DNA from: Chitinophagia bacterium
Lineage (GTDB): Bacteria > Bacteroidota > Bacteroidia > Chitinophagales > Chitinophagaceae
Assembly (NCBI GenBank): GCA_010027295.1
Contig: RGVM01000201.1
Coordinates: 1 to 5,640, forward strand
DNA length: 5,640 nucleotides
Reading direction: 5' to 3'
The translations under genes were made by a program, and so were the position numbers. The notes beneath the pieces were generated by a model. It did not search any database, was not told the origin of the DNA, and worked only from the letters and a program-made list of their open reading frames with translations. The stretch's first letter is position 1. Every line of letters starts with the position of its first letter. Below, one piece after another: positions 1 to 5,640 of this stretch.

Positions 1-284
1 ACCGTGGCCGTGTCAGCTGCCGTCAGGAGCCGTTCGGCGGAGAGGTGGTTGAGTGCCTCGGCCCGCAGCCGCAGCTCCCGGCCGAGCCTGCGGGCCATGA
101 CAACGATACCCGAACTGTCGGCCACCCGGACCGTGCTATCCCGTGCGGAGCGGAAGGCGGTGACGGTGGCGAAAGGAAGAGTCCGGCCGGCTCCGTCTGC
201 CACCCGCACGCGGAGGATACCCTCCTGTGCATGGACGAGAACGGGCCATACGGCCAGCAGTATGGGCAAAAAAGAAAGTTTCAT
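1..284 (-). CDS. Exported protein with N-terminal carboxypeptidase-regulatory-like domain (partial, cut by left edge)
   Basis: Reading the minus strand from an ATG at 284, 94 codons stay open to the window edge, so the C-terminal part is missing. Residues 1-20 (MKLSFLPILLAVWPVLVHAQ) form a classical signal peptide ending in HAQ, which supports this start. Residues 23 to about 80 resemble a carboxypeptidase-D regulatory-like beta-sandwich: 'ILRVRVADGAGRTLPFATV' is followed by 'RDSTVRVADSSG', close to the family pattern G-x-V-x-D-x-x-G-x-x-LPFATV...DSt...D-x-x-G. In Bacteroidota this domain commonly sits at the N-terminus of outer-membrane beta-barrel or TonB-dependent transporter-like proteins, so a barrel may follow off the edge; that is inference. 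The gene lies downstream of the peptidase-SUMF1 gene on the same strand, but 244 bases and an inverted repeat separate them, so it probably has its own promoter. I am sure it is coding and exported, less sure of the protein class. Confidence 0.72.
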   Translation of the reverse strand, partial: MKLSFLPILLAVWPVLVHAQEGILRVRVADGAGRTLPFATVTAFRSARDSTVRVADSSGIVVMARRLGRELRLRAEALNHLSAERLLTAADTAT

Positions 285-528
285 GTCAGGAGATATCCGG
301 CAGGAGAGTGCCGCCGCGAGGTATATGACGCAGCAGCGGGCGCAAAGTTGCACCGATTGGGGGATATATCCGTAAAAAAGAAGATCATCTGCCCGTCTGT
401 ACGGACAGTTGATAGTTAAAAAAACACAGATGACCCGGTGAGCAACCTATTGCCATGAAAGGCATTTGGAAAATCAATGACATACAGAGTCTTCCAGAAT
501 AACGCTCAGGCCCGGCGGTGGGTGGGGA
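285..528. other. Intergenic region, 244 bases, between two minus-strand genes
   Basis: No convincing gene is present. Its right end holds most of an inverted repeat (507-540) that reaches into the upstream gene's stop codon. On the minus strand there is a run of seven T (418-424 on the plus strand as A) and a T-rich stretch at about 375-383. There is a perfect 10-base palindrome GGATATATCC at 362-371. The promoter of the left-hand gene should lie here. The closest match to the Bacteroidota -7 motif TAnnTTTG that I find on the minus strand is CAACTTTG (plus positions 342-349), with no well-spaced -33 box, so I do not call a promoter. There is no obvious Shine-Dalgarno sequence before the ATG at 284, which is usual in this phylum. 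Confidence 0.6.
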
Positions 529-540
529 CTAGCGGGCCTG
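507..540 (-). terminator. GC-rich inverted repeat overlapping a stop codon; possible terminator hairpin
   Basis: CAGGCCCG at 507-514 is perfectly complementary to CGGGCCTG at 533-540, giving an 8-bp GC-rich stem with an 18-base loop. The stop codon of the peptidase-SUMF1 gene (529-531) falls in the loop and its last codons form one arm. Its position at the 3' end of that gene suggests transcription termination or mRNA 3'-end protection. No T-tract follows directly on the minus strand; the nearest T run is over 80 bases further on. It is therefore not a textbook intrinsic terminator. Confidence 0.35.
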
Positions 541-1944
541 GAACGCGAGACGGAACCCTAGGTTTTCGCTTCTCAATGCGTCGGCGTACAGGGTCCGGCC
601 AGTCACACGCGAATGCACGGGGTCCAGGTTCCATCCGGATCCCCGGAGGACACGCCCTCCACCGTTGACAGGACCTTTGGGATCGGTTTCCGGCCGTGTA
701 GGATACCGCGCCCACCAGTCCTGGCACCATTCCCATACATTGCCGGTCATGTCATGCAGCCCTAACTCGTTGGCTGGCTTCTGACCGACGGGATGAGGCC
801 TTCCATCGCTGTTTGCCTTGTTCCATCCGACGGAGAGGGCATCATCCCCACCGGCATACTTGAAGCCCTTCGACAACATCCCCCCTCTGGCGGCATATTC
901 CCATTCTGCCTCGGTGGGCAGCCGGTATCCGCCACCCATCTTTTCATTGAGTTTCTTGAGGAACGACTGTATTTCGATCCAGCTCACGTTTTCCACCGGA
1001 CAGTCGTCGCAGCCCGGGAATGCACTCGGATTCGACCCCATCACCCAGGTCCACTGCCGTTGTGTGACTTCATATCGGGAGATATGAAAGGTGCCTACTG
1101 TGACCATCCGGGAAGGCTTCTCGCCGGGTTCGCAGTCCTTCCCTTGTTCGACCGTGCACCCCATGCGGAAGCTTCCGCCCTCGACCCTCACCAAGTCGCG
1201 GGAGAAGGCCTCCGCATGTTCCCAGCCGGAGCGCGTACGAATGGGTGCGGGGTCAGGTTTTACCGGGGCCGGTTCGACCGTGCGCACTGGCGAGGGGGAT
1301 GGGGCGGGCGTGGCCCTGGGATATTTCTTCGAGGCATCCTCCCAGCCCTTTTTGACGGAAGCCATCCGCTGTTGGCGTCCCGGATGCGTATAGTTGCCCT
1401 CCTCGGGGACCAATGCGAAAACATGTGACGCCTCGGCCAGGCTGCCACCCATCAGGTAGATCATGAAGCCGGCCGACTCGTCAGCCTCCAGTTCGCGGTC
1501 GCGCTGCGTGGCATCCGGCAGCGGATTAAGGATGTGGTTGTTGATGTGATGCCCCAGTTCGTGCGCCAGGATGGTCAGTGTCTCCCAGTCCTTGCCCGAA
1601 ACCTGCGGCAGGCTGCTGCCACTGAAGTTCAAGCGCTTGACACGACCGAGGAAGCCAGGATTGTAGAGGATATAGGGGCGGCCCTGGTACAGGGTGGCCT
1701 GGCAGTTTTCCAGCTGCGGGCAGGCGACGATCACATAACGGTTCTTCGCCCCGATCCGGCCCAGCATCTCCGTTACCAGCTGATTGACCTCGGTCTCCGA
1801 CAGAAAGCTTCCGTTCTGCGAACAGACCTCGCCAGCGGCCGTGACGTTCCCAAAGAAGCCGGTGTTCTGCGGCGCCTGTGCACGTACCGAGAGGACGACA
1901 AAAAAGACCAGACCAATTAGAAGTAGTGGCCGTGTGGGTGACAT
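529..1944 (-). CDS. Secreted two-domain protein: M48-like HExxH zinc peptidase domain plus SUMF1/FGE-type domain
   Basis: This is a 471-residue protein. Residues 1-23 are a signal peptide ending VRAQ with no lipobox cysteine, so it is probably periplasmic or secreted; the ATG at 1944 sits directly before it. Residues 30-200 form a metallopeptidase-like domain: H128-E129-L130-G131-H132 matches HExxH, and E151-L-E-A-D155 matches the ExxAD motif that supplies the third zinc ligand in M48-type enzymes. Residues 209-239 are a Pro-rich linker. Residues 250-471 are a SUMF1/formylglycine-generating-type domain with nearly all family landmarks: VEGGSFRMG (254-262), YEVTQRQW (291-298), PVENVSW (316-322), RLPTEAEWEYAARGG (341-355), GNVWEW (401-406), RVLRG (431-435) and GFRLA (463-467). 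The catalytic cysteines of true formylglycine-generating enzymes are missing from the 436-460 segment, so sulfatase activation is unlikely. No T9SS sorting domain is visible at the C-terminus. Substrate and role are unknown. Confidence 0.88.
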   Translation of the reverse strand: MSPTRPLLLIGLVFFVVLSVRAQAPQNTGFFGNVTAAGEVCSQNGSFLSETEVNQLVTEMLGRIGAKNRYVIVACPQLENCQATLYQGRPYILYNPGFLGRVKRLNFSGSSLPQVSGKDWETLTILAHELGHHINNHILNPLPDATQRDRELEADESAGFMIYLMGGSLAEASHVFALVPEEGNYTHPGRQQRMASVKKGWEDASKKYPRATPAPSPSPVRTVEPAPVKPDPAPIRTRSGWEHAEAFSRDLVRVEGGSFRMGCTVEQGKDCEPGEKPSRMVTVGTFHISRYEVTQRQWTWVMGSNPSAFPGCDDCPVENVSWIEIQSFLKKLNEKMGGGYRLPTEAEWEYAARGGMLSKGFKYAGGDDALSVGWNKANSDGRPHPVGQKPANELGLHDMTGNVWEWCQDWWARYPTRPETDPKGPVNGGGRVLRGSGWNLDPVHSRVTGRTLYADALRSENLGFRLAFQAR

Positions 1945-2077
1945 GAAAGACTAAATGGATGGTAAAAGTAATCCAAAGCCTCCACTCAGAACACCCTCCA
2001 TCCACCTATCCGGAATGCCCTTTTTCACACTTGTAGCAGCCACTTCCGTATATTCATATCACATAACACAACATCTG
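1945..2077. promoter_or_regulatory. Divergent intergenic region carrying the promoters of two head-to-head genes
   Basis: These 133 bases separate the starts of the minus-strand peptidase-SUMF1 gene and the plus-strand CocE-type hydrolase, so both promoters must lie here if the chosen starts are right. For the plus gene, TATATTCA at 2049-2056 resembles the Bacteroidota -7 motif TAnnTTTG in an AT-rich patch (2049-2075), but I see no -33 box at the usual spacing (TTG at 2031-2033 is too close). For the minus gene, TACTTTTA (minus strand, plus positions about 1965-1972) is a similar partial match only about 20 bases before its ATG. The A-rich leader before the ATG at 2078 has no Shine-Dalgarno sequence. 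Promoter placement is tentative; the divergent arrangement is certain. Confidence 0.45.
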
Positions 2078-3955
2078 ATGAGAGTTCTCCATCTCCTCCC
2101 ACTCCTCCTCTGCGCCGCCCTGCCCACCCGGGCCCAGGACACGCTGCCCATCTACCGAAAGCTCGCCGAGATCGCAGTCATCGACCAGAAAGTGATGATC
2201 CCCATGCACGACGGCGTGCGCCTCGCGACAGATATCTACCGCCCCAAGGGCAACGGCCGCCACCCGATCATCCTCTCCCGGACCCCTTACAATTTCAACA
2301 GCTGGGTCGACGGCAAGATGACATCCCGCAGCTTCGAGGAGGCCTACGAAGCCGTGAGTCGCGGCTATGCCTTCGCCGTGCAGAACGAACGCGGACGCTT
2401 CTTCTCGGAGGGAGAATGGGACATCCTCGGCACGCCTGTAACTGACGGCGACGACGCCCTCTCCTGGTTCGCGGCACAGCCCTGGTCCAACGGCAAGGTC
2501 GGCCTGATCGGCTGCTCCTCGACAGCCGAATGGCAGATGGCCGTAGCCGCCCGCAAACACCCCGCCCTCGGCGCCATCGTGGCCCAGGGCTTCGGAGCAG
2601 GCGTCGGCAAAGTGGGCCGCTTCCAGGAACAGGGCAACTGGTACCGTGGCGGCGCCCAGCAGATGCTGTTCACCTCCTGGCTCTACGGCACGCAGAACGA
2701 CACCTACCGGCCCACACTGCCCAAGGACATCCGGCAGCAGGACCTCATCCGCATCTCACGTTTCTACGATATGGCCACCGAGATGCCGCGCGTCGACTGG
2801 GCCAAGGCCTTCACACACCTGCCCGTTCGCGACATCATCCGCAACGTCGACGGCCAGCAGGGCGTGTATGAGAAGATGATCGCCCGAAAACCCAACGACC
2901 CCGACTGGTACAAGGGCGGCCTCTGGCACGAGGACATGCCCATCGAAGTGCCGGGATACTGGTTCGTGTCCTGGTTCGACGTGTCCTCGGGCCCCAACAT
3001 CGAACTCTTCAACCACGTGCGCAACAGCGCCAGGGACAGGAAGATGGCGGACAACCAGTACCTCGTCATCGCCCCCGTCCTGCACTGCTCCTACAAGCGT
3101 GCCACTGCCGACACCAAGGTGGGCGAGCTGTCCGTGGGCGACGCAAGGCTTAACTACGATGAGCTGACATGGTCGTGGTTCGACCTCAACCTCAAGGGAA
3201 CGGCCAACGACTTCAAGCAGAAAAACCCACGCGTGCGGTACTACACGATGGGATCCAATCAATGGAAGTCGGCCGACAGCTTCCCGTTGCCGGGCACACG
3301 CATGCAGGACATGTGGCTCTCCAGCGGCGGCCATGCCAATACCCGCAACGGGGACGGCGTCCTCACCACCAAAGTGCCCGCCAAAGACGCGCCCGACACC
3401 TTCACCTATGACCCGATGAACCCCGTCCCCTCCCTGGGCGGCAACGTCTGCTGCACCGGCAACGCCATCCAGGGCGGCTCCTTCGACCAGTCGCAGATGG
3501 AGCTGCGCGACGACATCCTCGTGTACACCTCGGAGCCGCTGACGGAAGGCGTGGAGGTCACCGGCTTCATCGAATCCACCCTCTACGTGTCCTCCACCGG
3601 CCCCGACACCGACATCACACTCAAACTCATCGACGTCCACCCCGACGGGAAGGCCTATAACCTCGACGAGACCATCCAACGGCTGCGCTACCGAGAGGGA
3701 TACGAAAAGGAGGTCTTCATGGAAAAGGACAAGGTCTACAAAGTGAATATGAGCCCGATGGCGACCAGCAACTTTTTCGGACCGGGACACCGCATCCGCA
3801 TCGAAGTCTCGAGCAGCAACTTCCCACGCTTCGACCGGAACCTAAATACTGGCGGAAGCAACTACGACGAATCGAAGGGCATCGCTGTCAGGAATGCCAT
3901 CCACCACTCAAAGGCCTATCCTTCCATGGTACGACTGCCGATAGCACCCCGTTGA
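2078..3955 (+). CDS. Secreted CocE/NonD-family (peptidase S15-like) serine hydrolase
   Basis: This is a 625-residue alpha/beta hydrolase of the cocaine esterase / X-Pro dipeptidyl-peptidase / acylase superfamily, expected to cut ester or amide bonds; the substrate cannot be read from sequence. I start at the ATG at 2078 because it begins a clean signal peptide ([11 protein letters not shown]...TRAQ, residues 1-20). The in-frame ATG at 1955 would add 41 residues and bury it. Family landmarks follow: the [14 protein letters not shown] strand (43-56), RTPYNF with Y71 at the oxyanion-tyrosine position, [13 protein letters not shown] (102-114), nucleophile S147 in [10 protein letters not shown]301 in [10 protein letters not shown], and H336 in [13 protein letters not shown]. 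From about 385 onward is the C-terminal jelly-roll domain, with GGNVCC (454-459), [20 protein letters not shown] (469-488) and [19 protein letters not shown] (506-524). The elbow lacks the usual GxSYxG. Third codon positions are strongly C-rich. It is probably periplasmic or extracellular and monocistronic. Confidence 0.93.
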   Translation: MRVLHLLPLLLCAALPTRAQDTLPIYRKLAEIAVIDQKVMIPMHDGVRLATDIYRPKGNGRHPIILSRTPYNFNSWVDGKMTSRSFEEAYEAVSRGYAFAVQNERGRFFSEGEWDILGTPVTDGDDALSWFAAQPWSNGKVGLIGCSSTAEWQMAVAARKHPALGAIVAQGFGAGVGKVGRFQEQGNWYRGGAQQMLFTSWLYGTQNDTYRPTLPKDIRQQDLIRISRFYDMATEMPRVDWAKAFTHLPVRDIIRNVDGQQGVYEKMIARKPNDPDWYKGGLWHEDMPIEVPGYWFVSWFDVSSGPNIELFNHVRNSARDRKMADNQYLVIAPVLHCSYKRATADTKVGELSVGDARLNYDELTWSWFDLNLKGTANDFKQKNPRVRYYTMGSNQWKSADSFPLPGTRMQDMWLSSGGHANTRNGDGVLTTKVPAKDAPDTFTYDPMNPVPSLGGNVCCTGNAIQGGSFDQSQMELRDDILVYTSEPLTEGVEVTGFIESTLYVSSTGPDTDITLKLIDVHPDGKAYNLDETIQRLRYREGYEKEVFMEKDKVYKVNMSPMATSNFFGPGHRIRIEVSSSNFPRFDRNLNTGGSNYDESKGIAVRNAIHHSKAYPSMVRLPIAPR

Positions 3956-4045
3956 GGGGGGATCACCCGGAGGAGATACATGGCGTTGCTCAGCTGCAGA
4001 TACCCCTGCCCGGCTGATCGCATGACAGAGTAAGCCACAGTCGGA
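3956..4045. other. Convergent intergenic gap, 90 bases
   Basis: This gap lies between the stop codons of the plus-strand hydrolase and the minus-strand membrane protein. It holds no gene. Its main structure is the bulged hairpin at 3990-4017. A GAGGAGATACATGG stretch near 3969-3982 looks like a ribosome site plus ATG but opens no meaningful reading frame that I can support. Confidence 0.6.
3990..4017. terminator. Bulged hairpin between convergent genes; possible bidirectional terminator
   Basis: TCAGC (3990-3994) pairs with GCTGA (4013-4017), and inside it GCAG (3996-3999) pairs with CTGC (4006-4009) around the 6-base loop ATACCC. The two stems are separated by a small internal loop (T against CCG). 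It is central in the convergent gap, where a shared terminator is expected. No T-tract follows on either strand, so intrinsic termination is uncertain. Confidence 0.3.
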
Positions 4046-5640
4046 TTATCGGGTTTCGCTGGGTGCGTAGACCTTGAAGAAACTGCCCGTTTCCGTCAGC
4101 GAATATCCGCGTTCCCGCAGATGACTGTCTATTCCTTTGGGATTAAGGTTTCGGACCATTTCCGGATAGGCGAATATGAGCACGACAAGGGGCCTTCGGC
4201 TCTTGCGAGCAAGCCATCTGCCGAAGTTCCCCACATCATCAGCGGATTGATAAACCATGGTAAAGTTGGTGTTGATGAATGATGGGGCAGGGTCGAGATA
4301 GCGGAAGATGTATGATTCCGTTCCATAGTACATGACACTGTCGTCCTCCGAGCGAGCCCTGTTCCTTGCCACGGCTCCCATTAGCTCGCCTATAGCGGCC
4401 TTGCGCACGGGCATGGTATACACGCCCTTCAGCCTTGTGTCCTCGACCTGTACCGTCATATCTTGAATCCTCCCGTCCATGAGAGTCTTCCCTTCGAAGA
4501 GCTTGTAGAATAGACAGAAACAGGTCGCAACAAAAGCCAGGGTACAGAGGAAGCGGCTCACCCTTGGCTGCGTCAGCCGCAGGCAGAAGTACAAAAAAAC
4601 CGGCGCGGCGAAAGTCAGCAACAGGGACGTCTTTATCAAGCCCGTGTTCGAACCTGCGACAGGAACGAAACTGGTGCAGAGAAGAAACACAGATATCAGC
4701 ACCCAGTCGCGACGACCACCCTTCCAGGAGAGCCCTACAGCTCCGGCCCCAAGAAGGTATCCGAAGGAGGCGATCGTCAGATTCATCGGGAAGGACCAGC
4801 CACTGGTGGGCCTCGTGACGATATACAGCCCGACGACAAAGAGGATGGTCATAGCACCGTCCCACAGGTTGCCCTTGGAAATCCTGTCTCGGAAGAAAAA
4901 CCAGATCCCGAAGATAGCGGAGAGTACGGCCATATCGTAGCAGATAAGACCGGCATCCCGCAGATACCTCTTCAGTGTCAATAACAGCGGGTGGTTGGAG
5001 GAGGACTCCTCTGACATGCACTGCCTGATATACTCGTATATGCCGACCGGGCTTGCCGTGACAGGCCTTGGTGCCGCAGGGACCGCGAACATCTTGAACA
5101 GGAGCATGTAGACCAAACACAGCGAGACGGCATACGCGGCGACGTGCAGCGCAACTACCCGCCATGTCCGCGCCTGAAGGGGTGCCGTAAAAGCCATGAG
5201 CAGCACAACGGCCCCCACCATGGAGAGGCCAGGCAATCGGACCGCCGTAATGATGGCCGTAAGGCAGCCCAGCAGCAGCGATGTGCCCAGGCCGCCGTGC
5301 CTGATATATCGCCAGGCCACAAGTACCATGAACGAGACACCCAGGCAGGAGAACGAATCGTAGCCAACGCAGAAGAATGCTATGGCGGAAGACATGATGA
5401 TGCCGGCCGAGGCCATGAGCAGACGGTCCCGCTCGGTTGCCTCGCGACACAGATAGAATGGCACCGAGACATGCATTACTACCAGCATCAGTGCATCCAG
5501 CATCTTGAATGAGAAGAGGTCCAGGCCGAAGAGCCCGGCCCAGGCCCTACCGAGATATGGGTATAGGAAGACGGCGGCACCCATCTTGTTGTTCCATCCC
5601 CGATAGTGCTGGAAGTGTACGAAGGTGTCTATCCAGTCGA
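4046..5640 (-). CDS. Multi-pass membrane protein, probable GT-C-like glycosyltransferase (partial, N-terminus beyond right edge)
   Basis: The reading frame ends at TAA (4046-4048) and stays open to the window edge. The ATG at 5584 is probably internal, because 18 further in-frame codons upstream (DWIDTFVHFQHYRGWNNK) read as protein and join smoothly to MGAAVFLYPYLGRAWAGLFG. Counting from that Met, about ten or eleven hydrophobic segments run from residue 26 to 362, followed by a soluble tail of about 150 residues (365-512) with alpha/beta character (SVMYYGTESYIFRYL, LVVLIFAYPEM). A polytopic body, a 'YPYLGR...GLFG' stretch after the first loop, and a C-terminal soluble domain fit GT-C-fold sugar transferases that use polyprenyl-phosphate sugars at the inner membrane. 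This is inference from architecture only. The first-loop acidic catalytic residue of GT-C enzymes would lie off the edge. A polymer-export or other polytopic protein is possible. G+C is visibly lower than in the neighbouring hydrolase gene. Confidence 0.8.
   Translation of the reverse strand, partial: DWIDTFVHFQHYRGWNNKMGAAVFLYPYLGRAWAGLFGLDLFSFKMLDALMLVVMHVSVPFYLCREATERDRLLMASAGIIMSSAIAFFCVGYDSFSCLGVSFMVLVAWRYIRHGGLGTSLLLGCLTAIITAVRLPGLSMVGAVVLLMAFTAPLQARTWRVVALHVAAYAVSLCLVYMLLFKMFAVPAAPRPVTASPVGIYEYIRQCMSEESSSNHPLLLTLKRYLRDAGLICYDMAVLSAIFGIWFFFRDRISKGNLWDGAMTILFVVGLYIVTRPTSGWSFPMNLTIASFGYLLGAGAVGLSWKGGRRDWVLISVFLLCTSFVPVAGSNTGLIKTSLLLTFAAPVFLYFCLRLTQPRVSRFLCTLAFVATCFCLFYKLFEGKTLMDGRIQDMTVQVEDTRLKGVYTMPVRKAAIGELMGAVARNRARSEDDSVMYYGTESYIFRYLDPAPSFINTNFTMVYQSADDVGNFGRWLARKSRRPLVVLIFAYPEMVRNLNPKGIDSHLRERGYSLTETGSFFKVYAPSETR

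Noticed and set aside
362..371. Perfect palindrome GGATATATCC
   Set aside because: It is a single short AT-cored palindrome with no second copy at a meaningful spacing; not enough to call an operator.
4..419. Two overlapping plus-strand open frames of about 124 codons
   Set aside because: They lie mostly antisense to the signal-peptide-bearing minus-strand gene, have Arg/Ser-rich low-complexity translations and show no recognisable motif.
455..502. Plus-strand 15-codon micro-ORF starting MKGIWKIND
   Set aside because: It has no ribosome site and no detectable context, and it ends just before the inverted repeat; an ORF this short is expected by chance.
793..1428. Plus-strand open frame of 211 codons
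   Set aside because: It is antisense to the peptidase-SUMF1 gene, whose frame carries many conserved motifs; the shadow frame has none.
1955..2077. N-terminal extension of the hydrolase from the upstream ATG
   Set aside because: It would occupy nearly all of the divergent promoter region and place 41 residues before a clear signal peptide.
2756..3790. Minus-strand open frame of 344 codons
   Set aside because: It is antisense to the CocE-type hydrolase. The His/Val/Gly-rich translation is what a C-rich third-position bias produces on the opposite strand.
4239..5450. Second minus-strand open frame of 403 codons within the membrane-protein gene
   Set aside because: It is a shifted frame of the same strand with Arg/Gly/His-rich sequence and no membrane segments; the main frame has coherent hydrophobic helices.
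1..5640. CRISPR array, insertion sequence, tRNA/rRNA genes, phage genes
   Set aside because: No spaced direct repeats, transposase motifs, terminal inverted repeats or tRNA-like arms were seen on either strand.

Overview
The window looks like chromosomal DNA of a G+C-rich member of the Bacteroidota. The evidence is indirect but consistent. Signal peptides end in the 'xAQ' form common in this phylum. One partial protein begins with a signal peptide followed by a carboxypeptidase-regulatory-like beta domain ('LPFATV...RDST'), as in many Bacteroidota outer-membrane beta-barrel proteins. A SUMF1-type domain is present, and no clear Shine-Dalgarno sequence precedes any start. Rough line counts give about 60-68% G+C over the central hydrolase gene and about 50-55% over much of the right-hand membrane-protein gene. 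I cannot assign a genus.

Layout, left to right. (1) 1-284, minus strand: the first 94 codons of an exported protein with an N-terminal beta-sandwich domain, cut by the left edge. (2) 285-528: intergenic, holding a GC-rich inverted repeat that overlaps the stop codon of the next gene. (3) 529-1944, minus: an unusual secreted two-domain protein. It has an N-terminal HExxH zinc-peptidase-like domain, a Pro-rich linker, and a C-terminal SUMF1/FGE-type domain without the catalytic cysteines. (4) 1945-2077: a 133-base divergent intergenic region that must hold both promoters. (5) 2078-3955, plus: a secreted CocE/NonD (peptidase S15-like) serine hydrolase with a C-terminal jelly-roll domain and a non-canonical nucleophile elbow. 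(6) 3956-4045: a short convergent gap with a bulged hairpin. (7) 4046-5640, minus: a multi-pass membrane protein with a C-terminal soluble domain, probably a GT-C-like glycosyltransferase, cut by the right edge.

Three of the four genes encode proteins predicted to leave the cytoplasm and the fourth lies in the inner membrane, so the theme is the cell envelope. Gene orientations (minus, minus / plus / minus) and hairpins at gene ends argue against one operon. The divergent pair of peptidase-SUMF1 protein and CocE-type hydrolase could share control, but nothing in the sequence proves a shared pathway. I see no RNA genes, CRISPR array, insertion sequence, phage genes or attachment sites. The most distinctive element is the peptidase-like/SUMF1 fusion protein.
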